Below are positions 36,293 to 45,963 of a stretch of 64,000 bases of DNA, piece after piece. The notes below the pieces were generated by a model. The model was not told the DNA's origin. It did no database searches and saw only the letters and a list, made by a program, of their open reading frames with translations. The translations under genes were made by a program, and so were the position numbers. Source of the DNA: an uncultured Sutterella sp. (GTDB lineage: Bacteria > Pseudomonadota > Gammaproteobacteria > Burkholderiales > Burkholderiaceae_F); NCBI GenBank assembly GCA_900544255.1, contig UQUM01000009.1, forward strand, positions 1 to 64,000. Direction: 5' to 3'. Within the stretch, counting starts at the first letter, position 1. Each line of letters starts with the position of its first letter.

Positions 36293-37564
36293 TCAGCCTA
36301 CGCGCGGAACCGTGAGGCTGCCTTCGGGCATCATAATCGTGGCAGGGGCGTCACCGACGTAGGTTTTGGCGAGCGCGAGCGCTTCTTCCACGGTGTCGAC
36401 CGCAGCCGTAAAGAGCATGTCTTTCGCAAGCGTCTTATCCAAGGCCGTCACGAGGATGAACTTCGCCTTAGACAAGGGCCGCGTCACGGCAAACGCCTTG
36501 TTGGCACCGATCTTGAAGTTCTGTTCCAGTTCGTGTTTGATGGCGCAGGGAGTCTTTAAGCGGCGGAAAGTTTCTTCCAACACCTTGGAGCCCGAGCCTT
36601 CTTCGCATTCCGCGAGAAGAATGACGACGCCGCCTTCTCTTACGGCGCACGCCGCGTTGTCCATCGTCTTCTGCATCTGATAGACGTTGATGTCCTTGGG
36701 GTAGCCGCCGCAGGAGGCGATGACGAGATCGGCTTCCTTCGGAATGACGCAACCGTAGACTTCGTCCACAAAGCGGCAGGCATCATGATGCGCCGCAATG
36801 TAGTCGCCCGCGAACATCTTGAGGAACTGGTGCTTGGCGTTCAAAATCGCGTTAAAGAGGAAAAGTGAACGACCCTTGGCAAAAAGCGCCACGCCTTCCA
36901 TCTGATCTTCGTAGCAGGGGTTGCCGGTGGTGAGACCGAGGCCCGCGTGTTTATCGAGCATGAAGCTGTGGTTCACGCGCACGGTTTCCATCGCGGCGCA
37001 TCCGGGGAGAATTGCCTTGCGGCCGCCGCCGTAGCCCGAGAAGTAGTGATGCACGATGGTACCCGTCATGATGACGTGGTCTACGTGGCAGATATGTTTG
37101 TTGATCCACACGGGCGTGCCGCGGCTCGTGGTGCCGAAGTATTCAAAGTCTTCCTGCTTGGTGCAGGTGCTGTTGTACATCTTAAGGCGCGAGGCGACGT
37201 TTTCCCCGACGGCCTCCACCATTTCTTCGTGGGTCATGTCGCGGTGGGTGCCCAAAGAGAAGAGGATGTGCATGTCCTCGTCCTTGACGCCCAGCTTATT
37301 CATTTCGTCAACAAGCACCGGCATGAAGTCAAAGCTGTTGGCGACGCGGGTGGGATCGTTGCAGATGAAGGCCACGGTGTCGCCGGGCTTCACGATTTCA
37401 TTGATGGGCTTACTGCCGATCGGATGGTAGATGGCGTCCAAAACGCCTGCCTTCACATCTTCCATCACCGGAAATTCTTCAGTGCGGACTTCCTTGATGA
37501 CGAGGTTTTCATCATAATCAAACGTCTTGCGGCCGTGCCCGTAGGCGAAATCGTAGGTCTTCAC
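36293..37564 (-). CDS. larA: LarA-family nickel-pincer racemase (lactate racemase or related)
   Basis: LarA enzymes racemise or epimerise 2-hydroxyacids using the nickel-pincer nucleotide. In the 423-residue protein the expected residues are present: the histidine of SLGTHRDMTHEEM, HHYFSGYGGGRKAILPG with the nickel-contact histidine and the cofactor-bound lysine, and a histidine in NHSFMLDKHAG. Family members act on many 2-hydroxyacids, so lactate is not certain. It is first in the larA-B-C-E order. No nickel transporter gene is next to it. Confidence 0.92.
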   Translation of the reverse strand: MKTYDFAYGHGRKTFDYDENLVIKEVRTEEFPVMEDVKAGVLDAIYHPIGSKPINEIVKPGDTVAFICNDPTRVANSFDFMPVLVDEMNKLGVKDEDMHILFSLGTHRDMTHEEMVEAVGENVASRLKMYNSTCTKQEDFEYFGTTSRGTPVWINKHICHVDHVIMTGTIVHHYFSGYGGGRKAILPGCAAMETVRVNHSFMLDKHAGLGLTTGNPCYEDQMEGVALFAKGRSLFLFNAILNAKHQFLKMFAGDYIAAHHDACRFVDEVYGCVIPKEADLVIASCGGYPKDINVYQMQKTMDNAACAVREGGVVILLAECEEGSGSKVLEETFRRLKTPCAIKHELEQNFKIGANKAFAVTRPLSKAKFILVTALDKTLAKDMLFTAAVDTVEEALALAKTYVGDAPATIMMPEGSLTVPRVG

Positions 37565-37833
37565 AGCGGTAACCCTCTTGTCGTTGGTTGCGGACGGCTT
37601 ACGTCGTCCCTGTATCTCTCCCGAGTCTGAAAAACACGCGGCGGTGAAAAGGACGTCTTTACCGTACGGGTGCTCGCCAGACTGCGGCGCTGATTATAAA
37701 AGCGTGGACGGAGCAATTCTGAGGGAAGGTGCTTACAAGGGCTGATTTTTGAGGGGCGCGGAGGCGGGATTTACAATGCGGTAATTGATTTCAGTGATCC
37801 GGCTCCGCTGAGTCGGGATTAAGGTGATTTTTC

Positions 37834-38883
37834 ATGATAGTTCTCGGCATTGAAAGTTCGTGTGATGAAACCGGGGCAGCGGTGGTCGACAGCGAAAAAG
37901 GGCTTCTCTCTCAGGCGATTCACACCCAGATCGACATGCATCGGGCCTACGGCGGCGTGGTGCCGGAATTGGCAAGCCGCGACCATATCCGTCGCTCGAT
38001 TGCTCTGATTGATCAGGTAGTGCGTGATGCCGGGATCACGAAAAAAGATATTTCCGCAGTGGCCGTCACCGAAGGTCCCGGGTTGGCCGGTGCCCTTTTG
38101 GTAGGCGCGGGTACGGCGCACGCGATCGGGATGGCGCTGGGGGTGCCCGTGATCGGCGTACATCATTTGGAAGGGCATCTCATGGCGGCTTTGTTGTCGC
38201 CTGAAAAACCGGAATTTCCCTTTTTGGCCCTCTTGGTTTCAGGGGGCCACACGCAGTTTATGAAGGTGACGGCGTTCGGCGAGTACGAACTCTTGGGTGA
38301 AACCTTGGACGATGCGGCGGGCGAAGCGTTTGATAAGACGGCACAGCTTTTGGGGGAATGTTATCCGGGCGGGCCTGCCGTCTCGCGGTTGGCGGACGAG
38401 GGGCGGCCCGGCGCGGTGGAGTTGCCGCGGCCCATGCTGCATTCGCCGGACTTGAATCTGAGTTTTGCGGGGCTTAAGACGGCCGTGTTGACGGCGGTGC
38501 AGAAAGCGGCAAATCCCGAAGATCCGCAGTTTCGGCGTGACGTCGCCCGCGGGTTCGTGGATGCCGTCGTGGATGTGCTGACGGCAAAAGCCAAAAAGGC
38601 CATGAAGATGACGGGGATTAAGCGCCTTGTGGTCGCGGGCGGCGTTTCCGCCAATAAGCAGCTCAGAGCCGGGCTTGTTGCCGCCGCGCAGAAGCTGCAC
38701 GGAAAAGTCTATTTTCCGCCGATGGCGCTTTGTACGGATAACGGCGCCATGATTGCGGTTGCGGGCATGATGCGGTTGAAATCGATGACGACGGCCGAAA
38801 GGGAGGAGTGCCTGCATCGGTTGGGATTTTCGGTGAAACCCCGCTGGAAACTCACGATGGCTTCGGCGCCTGACGCCGCTTAA
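37834..38883 (+). CDS. tsaD: tRNA N6-adenosine threonylcarbamoyltransferase
   Basis: TsaD transfers threonylcarbamoyl to A37 of ANN-decoding tRNAs. The 349-residue protein has the ASKHA start [18 protein letters not shown], the metal-binding HHLEGHLMA at about 109, [13 protein letters not shown], the [16 protein letters not shown] loop, and [17 protein letters not shown] near the end. AAGGTG lies six bases before the ATG. It is divergent from larA. Confidence 0.97.
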   Translation: MIVLGIESSCDETGAAVVDSEKGLLSQAIHTQIDMHRAYGGVVPELASRDHIRRSIALIDQVVRDAGITKKDISAVAVTEGPGLAGALLVGAGTAHAIGMALGVPVIGVHHLEGHLMAALLSPEKPEFPFLALLVSGGHTQFMKVTAFGEYELLGETLDDAAGEAFDKTAQLLGECYPGGPAVSRLADEGRPGAVELPRPMLHSPDLNLSFAGLKTAVLTAVQKAANPEDPQFRRDVARGFVDAVVDVLTAKAKKAMKMTGIKRLVVAGGVSANKQLRAGLVAAAQKLHGKVYFPPMALCTDNGAMIAVAGMMRLKSMTTAEREECLHRLGFSVKPRWKLTMASAPDAA

Positions 38884-38931
38884 CTTTCAGACAACGACCG
38901 CCCGAGAGCCGGGCGGTTTTCTTTGGGTGGT

Positions 38932-39684
38932 CTACTGCGGAGCAAAAATCGCGAGAAGGTGCTTCATTTCCGCGACGTCAATTTGTCCGGGGGCGGATCC
39001 CGCATCCAAGGACGCAAACGTCGCGGCGGAACCGAAAAGAGCGCCTGCGGCGCGGGTAATGCGGCCCAACGCACCCATTGAAATTGCAATGACGGGTTTT
39101 TGGTGCTTTTCCCGGGCTTTCAAAGAAGCGGTCATGAGGCGCAGCACGTCTTCGGTCGTCTGCGGCATGACGGCGATTTTGAGAATGTCGCCGCCCGAGG
39201 CGGCCATCTCGGAAAAAAGTTCCGCCAACGTGCGGGTCGACGGCGTTTTTTCAAAATTGTGGTAACTCATCACCACCGGAAGTCCTGCTTCGTGAGCGGC
39301 GATGACGGACGCCGCCGCTCCGCGTCTGACTTCGAGGTCGATCGCGTCGGCAAATCCCGAGGCGGCAAAATAACGGGTGAGTTCCCCGTAGTCTTCGTCC
39401 GTAATGGAGAGTTCGCCGCCTTCTCGGGCAGTACGCAGCGTGAGAAGAATGGGTTTGACGGTGTGAGAGCGCAGCGCCATCGCGGCGGACGTGAGTCCCG
39501 CTTGGGTGGCGGTTTCAAAGTAGTCCGCGCGCCACTCGATGAGGTCGGTTTCGGACGTCTGAGCGGCGGTGAGTTCCTTTAGGAGTTCGGCTTCCGTGCG
39601 CCCGACGAGCGGGGTGATGACCTTGACGGGGCCGTCGCCCAAAATAACGTCGGCAATGCGGGCACAACTGACAGCAACGGACAC
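38932..39684 (-). CDS. aroD: 3-dehydroquinate dehydratase, type I
   Basis: AroD makes 3-dehydroshikimate in the shikimate pathway by a Schiff-base mechanism. The 250-residue protein has IEWRADYF, the catalytic histidine in VMSYHNFEKTPS at about 141, and the Schiff-base lysine in DILKIAVMPQ at about 170. ISMGALGRITR and GQIDVAEM follow. I chose GTG at 39684, with CGGAG six bases upstream; a longer frame adds 29 residues not seen in the family. Type I enzymes are less usual in this group than type II. Confidence 0.93.
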   Translation of the reverse strand: MSVAVSCARIADVILGDGPVKVITPLVGRTEAELLKELTAAQTSETDLIEWRADYFETATQAGLTSAAMALRSHTVKPILLTLRTAREGGELSITDEDYGELTRYFAASGFADAIDLEVRRGAAASVIAAHEAGLPVVMSYHNFEKTPSTRTLAELFSEMAASGGDILKIAVMPQTTEDVLRLMTASLKAREKHQKPVIAISMGALGRITRAAGALFGSAATFASLDAGSAPGQIDVAEMKHLLAIFAPQ

Positions 39685-39827
39685 GGAGAACTCCGGGGAA
39701 AAAAGAAAACCCGAGCATTGTACCTGTCGTCCGTGCAGCCATCTCAGATATTTGCCGAAGGAAAGGTACAATAACCGGACGGCGCACCGGGCGCCGTTTT
39801 TTGTCGGCTGTCTTTTTCGGAGTTGTC

Positions 39828-40229
39828 ATGGCTGCTGAACCGCTCGCAAGTATCCGTATCAATAAATGGCTTTGGGCTGCGCGTTTTTTTAAAACGCGGT
39901 CGCTCGCGCAGGAAGCGGTGGAATTGGGGCGGGTGCGGTTGGCCGGACAGCGCTTGAAGCCGTCGCGCGACGTGAAGCCCGGGGATCGGCTGACGGTGGA
40001 GCGCGGCGAAGAGCGTTTTGAAATCTTCGTTGAAAAGATTTCGGCGGTACGGGGCCCCGCCCCTGTGGCGCAGACGCTTTATCGGGAAACGGATGAGTCT
40101 CGGGAAAAGCGGGAGCGTGCCTCCGAAATGCGCAAAATTGCGATGGAACCCGCCTCAACGATTGCGAAGGGCCGTCCCACCAAGCGCGACGCCCGTCTGA
40201 TCCGGCGCGTGCAGTCGGGATGGGCGTAA
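39828..40229 (+). CDS. hslR: S4-domain RNA-binding protein, heat-shock protein 15 type
   Basis: HslR binds free 50S subunits that carry a nascent chain and helps recycle stalled ribosomes. The 133-residue protein has the S4 domain at the N-terminus, RINKWLWAARFFKTRSLAQE and GRVRLAGQRLKPSRDVKPGD, and a basic C-terminal helix rich in Arg and Lys. I use the ATG at 39828 with CGGAG upstream. It is convergent with trpS. Confidence 0.92.
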   Translation: MAAEPLASIRINKWLWAARFFKTRSLAQEAVELGRVRLAGQRLKPSRDVKPGDRLTVERGEERFEIFVEKISAVRGPAPVAQTLYRETDESREKRERASEMRKIAMEPASTIAKGRPTKRDARLIRRVQSGWA

Positions 40230-40240
40230 ACGGCCGTCAA

Positions 40241-40276
40241 CAAAAAGGCCGGTACGCCCGACGAGCGACCGGCCTC
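40241..40276. terminator. Bidirectional terminator between hslR and trpS
   Basis: AGGCCGGT and ACCGGCCT form an 8-bp stem. On the minus strand it is followed by TTTTTG for trpS; on the plus strand the T run is weak. Confidence 0.75.
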
Positions 40277-40292
40277 AAAGAAAAACGCCCGA

Positions 40293-41594
40293 TTATTCGG
40301 CCGTGAGTGCGGCAAGAGCGGCCTTTACCGCGTCTTCAGTGACGCCGTCGGCCAATTGGGCGTCCGTCAGGGCTGAGAGGTCACCCTTTTTAAGAGCGCC
40401 TACAGCCTGACCCGCACTGCGTCCGTCGTCAAAACCGTGCGACGTGAGAAGAAGCGTGCCGTCGGCGGCGACGAACTTGAAGTAAAAACGTCCGTCCTTT
40501 TCGCGGTACTGCTTAAAGGTGGGGAGGGCGGCTTTTTCTTTCTTGGCAGCAGTCTTCTTTTCCGTGCCGGCCGCGGTCTTCACAAAGCTCTTCAAGCCCA
40601 CGGCTTCCTTCAATGCCGCAAGGAACGGTACCGAGATCTTGCGGGCCTTCGCCGCACCTGCCTGCAGAATGTCTTCGAGTTCTGCGGCGTGCGACATGTA
40701 GTAGGCGTACTTTTCGCGCATCGGGCCGATTTCACCTTCAATGCAGTCGGCGACGACCTTCTTGGCGTCCCCCCAGCCCATACCGGCCTGAAGGTCAGCG
40801 CGGAACTGCGCTTTTTCTTCGTCGGTAGCGAAGGCGTCGAAAATCTGCGTGAGCGACGTGGAATCCGGATCCTTGGCTTCGCCCGGCAGCTTGCTGTCGG
40901 TGACGACGCGGCTGATGGCGTCCTTCAGCGCCTTGGCACCGCCTTCAAAAAGCGGGATGACGTTGTTGTAGCTCTTACTCATCTTGCGGCCGTCGAGCCC
41001 CGGCAGTACCGGGATGTCCTTTTCGATCTGCTCGTAGGGCATGCGGAAGAAATCCTTGCCGCGGCCGTAGAGGTTATTAAAGCGCGTCGCGATATCGCGA
41101 GCCATCTCAAGGTGCTGAATCTGATCCTTGCCGACGGGAACGCGGTCGGCGTTGAACATCAGAATGTCGGCCGCCATCAGAATGGGGTAGCAGTAAAGGC
41201 CCATCGAAACGCCGGCGTCCACGTCTTCACTTTGGGCGGCGTTGGCTTCAACAAACGCCTTGTAGGCGTGTGCGCGGTTCATGAGGCCTTTGGAGCAGAC
41301 GCAGTTCAAAAGCCAGTTCAACTGCGGGATTTCCGGAATGTCGCTCTGACGGTAAAGCGTGACGTGATCGGGATCGAGCCCCGCAGCAAGCCAACTTGCC
41401 GCAATCTGCATGCGGCTTAATTCCACGCGCGCCGGGTCTTGGCACTTGATGAGCGCATGGAGGTCGGCCATGAAAAAGAAGCTGTCCGTGTCGGGGAGCC
41501 GCGAAGCGCGCACGCAGGGGCGGATGGCGCCGCAGTAATTCCCCAGATGCAGAGTACCGGTTGTATTGATACCGGTGAGAACACGTACCGTCAT
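40293..41594 (-). CDS. trpS: Tryptophanyl-tRNA synthetase with C-terminal YegP-like domain
   Basis: TrpS charges tRNA-Trp. The catalytic part has the HIGH-type TGTLHLGNYCGAIRP and the KMSKS motif as GLDGRKMSKSYNN. At 433 residues it is about 100 longer than E. coli TrpS. After an Ala/Lys linker (about 345-360) comes FKQYREKDGRFYFKFVAADG and LLLTSHGFDDGRSAGQAVGA, which resemble the small YegP/DUF1508 domain. Such extensions are known from betaproteobacterial TrpS. A terminator follows. Confidence 0.95.
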   Translation of the reverse strand: MTVRVLTGINTTGTLHLGNYCGAIRPCVRASRLPDTDSFFFMADLHALIKCQDPARVELSRMQIAASWLAAGLDPDHVTLYRQSDIPEIPQLNWLLNCVCSKGLMNRAHAYKAFVEANAAQSEDVDAGVSMGLYCYPILMAADILMFNADRVPVGKDQIQHLEMARDIATRFNNLYGRGKDFFRMPYEQIEKDIPVLPGLDGRKMSKSYNNVIPLFEGGAKALKDAISRVVTDSKLPGEAKDPDSTSLTQIFDAFATDEEKAQFRADLQAGMGWGDAKKVVADCIEGEIGPMREKYAYYMSHAAELEDILQAGAAKARKISVPFLAALKEAVGLKSFVKTAAGTEKKTAAKKEKAALPTFKQYREKDGRFYFKFVAADGTLLLTSHGFDDGRSAGQAVGALKKGDLSALTDAQLADGVTEDAVKAALAALTAE

Positions 41595-41822
41595 GGTGAA
41601 GTCAACCTTCCGAAAAAAACGACAAACCGCTACTGTAGCAAAGATTAAGGTGTCCGCCGCTTAAAAAAGCGGCAAAAAAACAGAGGAGAGCAGATATAAA
41701 AACCAACAAAAACAGTCGACAGATGCTAAAAGCTGACAAAATGGCTGTTGGGAAAACCGACAATTCGGCCGATTTTCAGCCGACAATTTGGCGCAACTTA
41801 CGTCGGAAAGCGAAACCCGGCA

Positions 41823-41859
41823 CAAAAAACGGACACCCCCCACGTAAGGAAGTGTCCGC
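41823..41859 (-). terminator. Terminator after metK
   Basis: On the minus strand CGGACAC (41858-41852) pairs with GTGTCCG (41836-41830), followed by TTTTTTG. It lies 26 bases after the metK stop. The 230 bases from here to trpS hold only short repeats (CCGACAATT twice near 41757 and 41781) and no gene. Confidence 0.8.
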
Positions 41860-41884
41860 TTGCAGACGCCAGTCAGTCTGACGA

Positions 41885-43069
41885 TCAGAGACCGGCCGCA
41901 GCACGCAGGGCTTCGACCTTATCGGTCTTTTCCCAGGTGAATTCCGGTTCTTCACGACCGAAGTGACCGTAGGCCGCGGTCTTCGAGTAGATCGGACGGC
42001 GCAGGTCGAGCATCTGAATGATGCCGCCCGGACGCAGATCAAAGATCTTGCGGTCGCTCACGATTTCCGAAATGCGTTCGTCGGAAATGACGCCCGTGCC
42101 GTAAGTGTTCACGGTGATGTTCATGGGGTCAGCCACGCCGATGGCGTAGGAGACCTGGATTTGAGCGCGTGTCGCAAGACCCGCGGCGACGATGTTCTTT
42201 GCGACGTAACGGCAGGCATAGGCTGCGGAACGATCCACCTTCGTGGGATCCTTGCCGGAGAAAGCGCCGCCGCCGTGCGGGCAGGCGCCGCCGTAGGTGT
42301 CGACGATGATCTTGCGTCCCGTGAGGCCGCAGTCGCCCTGGGGGCCGCCCACCACGAAGCGTCCGGTGGGGTTCACGAGGAAGCGGGTGTTCTTCAGCCA
42401 TTCGGCGGGCATCACCGGACGGATGATGTTTTCAACGACGGCTTCAACGAATTCGGGCTTCATCTTGTTGCCGTCGCTCCATTCGGGCGCGTGCTGCGTC
42501 GAGAGAACGATCGTGTCGGCGGCGACGGGCTTGCCGTCGACGTACCGCAACGTCACCTGGCTCTTCGCGTCGGGGCGCAGGTACGGCATCGTACCGTTGC
42601 GGCGGACGATGGACTGCTGCTGCACCAGGCGGTGTGCGTAGTAGATGGCAGCCGGCATATAGGTCGCCGTTTCGTCGCAGGCGTAACCGAACATCAGCCC
42701 CTGGTCGCCCGCGCCCTGCGTCAAGGGATCGTGGTTCTTTTCATCCACGCCCTGCTTGATGTCGGCGCTCTGTTTGTCGTAGCCCACGAGCACCGAGCAG
42801 CCGCGGTGATCAATCCCGTATTCGGAATTGTCGTAACCGATGCGTTTTAATACGTTGCGGGTGAGTTCAATGTAGTTAACCTGGGCGTTCGTCGTGATTT
42901 CGCCCGCGAGCACCACGAGCCCCGTGGTGCACATCGTTTCGGCCGCCACGCGGCTTAAGGGATCCTGCGAGAGGCAGGCGTCCAGAACCGCATCGGAAAT
43001 CTGGTCAGCCACCTTGTCGGGATGACCTTCGCTCACGGATTCGGACGTAAAAAGAAAATCGCCGGCCAT
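41885..43069 (-). CDS. metK: S-adenosylmethionine synthetase
   Basis: MetK makes SAM from methionine and ATP. The 394-residue protein starts [20 protein letters not shown], with the catalytic histidine in GHPDK. Other signatures are [16 protein letters not shown] and [20 protein letters not shown] chose the ATG at 43069: GGAG is seven bases upstream of it, and only one base from the alternative ATG at 43075. A stem-forming sequence lies in its leader. Confidence 0.97.
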   Translation of the reverse strand: MAGDFLFTSESVSEGHPDKVADQISDAVLDACLSQDPLSRVAAETMCTTGLVVLAGEITTNAQVNYIELTRNVLKRIGYDNSEYGIDHRGCSVLVGYDKQSADIKQGVDEKNHDPLTQGAGDQGLMFGYACDETATYMPAAIYYAHRLVQQQSIVRRNGTMPYLRPDAKSQVTLRYVDGKPVAADTIVLSTQHAPEWSDGNKMKPEFVEAVVENIIRPVMPAEWLKNTRFLVNPTGRFVVGGPQGDCGLTGRKIIVDTYGGACPHGGGAFSGKDPTKVDRSAAYACRYVAKNIVAAGLATRAQIQVSYAIGVADPMNITVNTYGTGVISDERISEIVSDRKIFDLRPGGIIQMLDLRRPIYSKTAAYGHFGREEPEFTWEKTDKVEALRAAAGL

Positions 43070-43103
43070 AGCCATGCTCCATTCTGCGTAATTGAGACGT
43101 ATC

Positions 43104-43161
43104 AAAGCGTCTTCACAGAACGAGCCGGTTACGATACCAGCGACGTCGCGACAGACGCTTT
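43104..43161 (-). promoter_or_regulatory. Structured leader element upstream of metK
   Basis: AAAGCGTCT and AGACGCTTT are exact 9-base complementary arms 40 bases apart, enclosing the 10-bp palindrome GCGACGTCGC. The element lies 35 to 92 bases before the metK start. It does not match a SAM riboswitch class I can recognise by eye. It may be a leader RNA fold, or a chance pairing. Confidence 0.4.
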
Positions 43162-43264
43162 AGCGGTATTGTTTTTGCTTCGCCCCGCAAGTTGTCTTTT
43201 TTAACTCGGCGAATTGATGCGCATAATACGCTGATTGTCTTAACTTTGCATGAGGAAATACACA

Positions 43265-44092
43265 ATGCCGGAACTGCCGGAGGTGGAAGTGACGAGGCGG
43301 GCGCTTGCGCCTGCACTCGAAGGAAAAACGCTCACGAAAGTTCGTTTTTATTGTGTCAAACTGCGGCATCCGGTGCCCGATATGACGAACGCGGAAGGCG
43401 CTCGGCTGGTGGCGCTCTCGCGGCGCGCCAAATATCTTATTTGGCATTTTCAAAAAACGGACGGCTCGTCGCGGTACCTCTTGACGCACCTCGGAATGAG
43501 CGGTTCGTGGCGTCTGTGGCCTCGAAAGGCATTGCCTGAGGCCGGGCCCCACGACCGAGCGGATTTTGTGTTCGGGGGCACTGTCGCAAGGCTCACGGAT
43601 ACGCGGAAATTCTCGGACATCGTCCTGTCGGACGAGGATCCCGAAACCGTGCCGCCCCTGTCCGAACTCGGTGCGGAACCTTTGTCGGACGACTTTACGC
43701 CTCAGCGTCTTTTCGCAGGACTGCAGAAAACGCAGCGTGCCGTAAAACCCGTGTTGCTCGACGGAAAAATCGTGGTGGGCTGCGGCAACATTTACGCGAA
43801 TGAAAGCTGCTTTGAAGCCGGTATCTCGCCGTTGCGGCCGGCGAACCGGGTGACGCGAGAGGAAGCGGAAAAATTATGGGCGGCGGTGAGGGACGTATTG
43901 TCGCGCGCCGTCGCCGCGGGCGGCACGACCCTGCGTGACTTTCACGGGGCGGACGGTAAGACGGGATGGTTTTCGCTGCAGTGCGCGGTCTACGGCCGTG
44001 AGGGAGCGACGTGTCCGCGGTGCGGCGGTGAAATTGAACGCATCGTGCAGAACGGTCGCTCGACGTTTTTTTGCGCAGGATGTCAGAAATGA
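43265..44092 (+). CDS. mutM: Formamidopyrimidine-DNA glycosylase
   Basis: MutM removes 8-oxoguanine from DNA. The 275-residue protein has the N-terminal catalytic proline and glutamate in MPELPEVEVTRRALAP, LTHLGMSGSWRL, DGKIVVGCGNIYANESCFEAGI (split at GCGNIYANE) as the H2TH region, and the C-terminal zinc finger CPRCGG...FFCAGCQK. The ATG at 43265 gives the needed MPELPE start. It overlaps mutY by four bases; the pair forms a GO-repair unit. Confidence 0.97.
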   Translation: MPELPEVEVTRRALAPALEGKTLTKVRFYCVKLRHPVPDMTNAEGARLVALSRRAKYLIWHFQKTDGSSRYLLTHLGMSGSWRLWPRKALPEAGPHDRADFVFGGTVARLTDTRKFSDIVLSDEDPETVPPLSELGAEPLSDDFTPQRLFAGLQKTQRAVKPVLLDGKIVVGCGNIYANESCFEAGISPLRPANRVTREEAEKLWAAVRDVLSRAVAAGGTTLRDFHGADGKTGWFSLQCAVYGREGATCPRCGGEIERIVQNGRSTFFCAGCQK

Positions 44093-45099
44093 CGGGGGCC
44101 TTGGAAAATGCCGCCGCGTTTGCCGAAAACGTGGTGACGTGGCAGAAAGCGTACGGTCGGCAGGGACTGCCTTGGATGGTGAAGGATGCGTACTGTCGTT
44201 GGGTGTCGGAAATCATGCTGCAGCAGACGCAGGTGGTGACCGTGAAGGCCTATTACGGGCGGTTTACGGCGGCGTTTCCGGACGTGAAGGCGTTGGCAGC
44301 AGCGTCTGAAGACGACGTGATGCGGCTTTGGGCGGGATTGGGGTACTACTCGCGGGCGAGAAACTTACATGCCTGCGCCAAAGTCGTGACGGCGCGGTAC
44401 GGCGGTGAATTTCCCCGAACGCCCGAAGCCCTCGCGGAACTCCCCGGGATCGGGCGCAGTACGGCCGCCGCGATTGCGTCGGCGGCGTACGGTGTCGTTG
44501 CTCCGATTTTGGACGGCAATGTGAAACGGGTGCTGACGCGGGTGCTGGCGGATCCGACGCCGCTCGGCACTTCGGCGTCGGAGAAAAGACTTTGGACAGC
44601 GGCCGACACGTTGGTGTCCCGCACGGATCCCGGAACTTATAACCAAGGCATGATGGATTTGGGAAACCTCGTCTGCACCCGCACGCAGCCCCAATGCGCC
44701 GAGTGTCCGATCAGGGCGTTTTGTGCGGCGCAGGCGGCGGGACGCGCAACCGAATTTCCGGTGAAAAAGCCGAAGGCACCGAGGCCCGTGCGCGAAGCGG
44801 ACATGACGGTTTACGCGGACGTAAACGGGGTGTGGCTTGAAAAGCGGTGCGGAGCCGGTGTGTGGAAAGGTTTGTGGAGCCTGCCGGAAGTAAGAGGAAA
44901 AGGCAGTGCCCCCACGGGCGGTTTTGTGCACGACTTTTCGCATTACCGTTTGTCGGCGCATGTGTGGCGTGTTGAGGGGGCGCCGCCCGCGGCCTATCGG
45001 GAACTCGTTGAAATGCGGCAGATACCATGGGAGGCGGTGGCCGCAGAAGCGATCCCCGCGCCGGTGAAGACTTTTTTGGCGGCATTGCCCCGGTCGTGA
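44089..45099 (+). CDS. mutY: A/G-specific adenine glycosylase
   Basis: MutY removes adenine opposite 8-oxoguanine. The 336-residue protein has the helix-hairpin-helix ELPGIGRSTAAAIASAA with the following catalytic Asp in PILDGNVKRVLTR, the iron-sulfur cluster ligands in CTRTQPQCAECPIRAFC, and a C-terminal MutT-like domain that recognises 8-oxoG. The ATG at 44089 overlaps the mutM stop, with AGGA eight bases upstream. Confidence 0.96.
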   Translation: MTGALENAAAFAENVVTWQKAYGRQGLPWMVKDAYCRWVSEIMLQQTQVVTVKAYYGRFTAAFPDVKALAAASEDDVMRLWAGLGYYSRARNLHACAKVVTARYGGEFPRTPEALAELPGIGRSTAAAIASAAYGVVAPILDGNVKRVLTRVLADPTPLGTSASEKRLWTAADTLVSRTDPGTYNQGMMDLGNLVCTRTQPQCAECPIRAFCAAQAAGRATEFPVKKPKAPRPVREADMTVYADVNGVWLEKRCGAGVWKGLWSLPEVRGKGSAPTGGFVHDFSHYRLSAHVWRVEGAPPAAYRELVEMRQIPWEAVAAEAIPAPVKTFLAALPRS

Positions 45100-45154
45100 A
45101 CTCGGAGGCAAAGGAGGACGGCGTGCTCGGCCTCCTTTCTGCGGCGCAACGCTC

Positions 45155-45952
45155 CTAAAACACGACGACTTCGGACGTCAGATTTTTGAGAAGCGCCAGC
45201 ACGCTCCACGCAGTGGAGGTGCTCGACTTCGGATTGGCGGGATCGGGCTTGGAGGCAATCGTGAGTTCCGCGTGCATCAGCGCGTTACGGATTTTGAGGC
45301 GATGCACATTTTCCGTTTTGCCCGGTACGGAATGAATCGTAACGACGGCGTCGGGGGCGGCCGCTGCGAGAGAAGCCGCGACGGCGACGTTCACATTTTT
45401 TGGGAACCCCGCGATGGCGTCTCGGACGCTGCCTGTGAAGACGGTTTCCTCGTCGGTCTCAGACAGCGTACGGCCCGCGAGGTAAGGGGCGCCGTTTAGG
45501 CTCTTGGGAGCTTTTTCATTTTCAATCGTCAGGTGCGCGCCGCCCATCAGTGCGTAGGTCTGCAGAAGATCGAGGCCGCCGACGGCACCGTTCGGAATAA
45601 AAAGTCGGGTGCCGCAGCGTTTTGCCGTCGCTTTGGCGCGATTGAAAAAGTTGGGATCCGCCCAGGCACCGACGGACGCCGTGATGAGGTTCGTTTTTTC
45701 GAGGATGGTTTCTGCGGAGGTTCTGACGGCGCCGCCCCCCGCAAATTCCACGACGTAATCGGGGTTGAGCGTGAGGAGTTCCTCAAGCGATGTTGCGGCA
45801 CGGCAACCGAAATTCTCGGCAAACGTGCGGCAGGCGTCGGGCGTGCGGCAATAAGCACCGACGAGCGTCACGCTCCCGTGAAACACGTTGTTGAGATTCT
45901 GAGCAAAGACGCGGGCGAGTGCTCCGCATCCTAAAAGACAAACGGTGGTCAT
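45155..45952 (-). CDS. nadX: Aspartate dehydrogenase (NadX-type)
   Basis: The enzyme oxidises L-aspartate to iminoaspartate, which can feed NAD synthesis in place of NadB. The 265-residue protein has the NAD loop VCLLGCGALARVFAQNL, CRAATSLEELL, DYVVEFAGGGAVR, and the domain end ENVHRLKIRNALMHAELTIA. LFIPNGAVGGLDLL is the family's active-site block. I start at the ATG at 45952. It is twelve bases downstream of rapZ. nadA and nadC are not in the window. Confidence 0.85.
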   Translation of the reverse strand: MTTVCLLGCGALARVFAQNLNNVFHGSVTLVGAYCRTPDACRTFAENFGCRAATSLEELLTLNPDYVVEFAGGGAVRTSAETILEKTNLITASVGAWADPNFFNRAKATAKRCGTRLFIPNGAVGGLDLLQTYALMGGAHLTIENEKAPKSLNGAPYLAGRTLSETDEETVFTGSVRDAIAGFPKNVNVAVAASLAAAAPDAVVTIHSVPGKTENVHRLKIRNALMHAELTIASKPDPANPKSSTSTAWSVLALLKNLTSEVVVF

Positions 45953-45963
45953 ACAAAAAATCC

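Noticed and set aside
41680..41700. GCCGCTT...AAGCGGC hairpin as a trpS or metK terminator
   Set aside because: The stem at about 41655-41673 is followed by an A run on the plus strand and preceded by T on the minus strand, the wrong order for an intrinsic terminator of either minus-strand gene.
43070..43264. Known SAM or SAH riboswitch upstream of metK
   Set aside because: None of the class signatures I know (for example SAM-I, SAM-II or SAH) is recognisable; only a long-range stem is noted.
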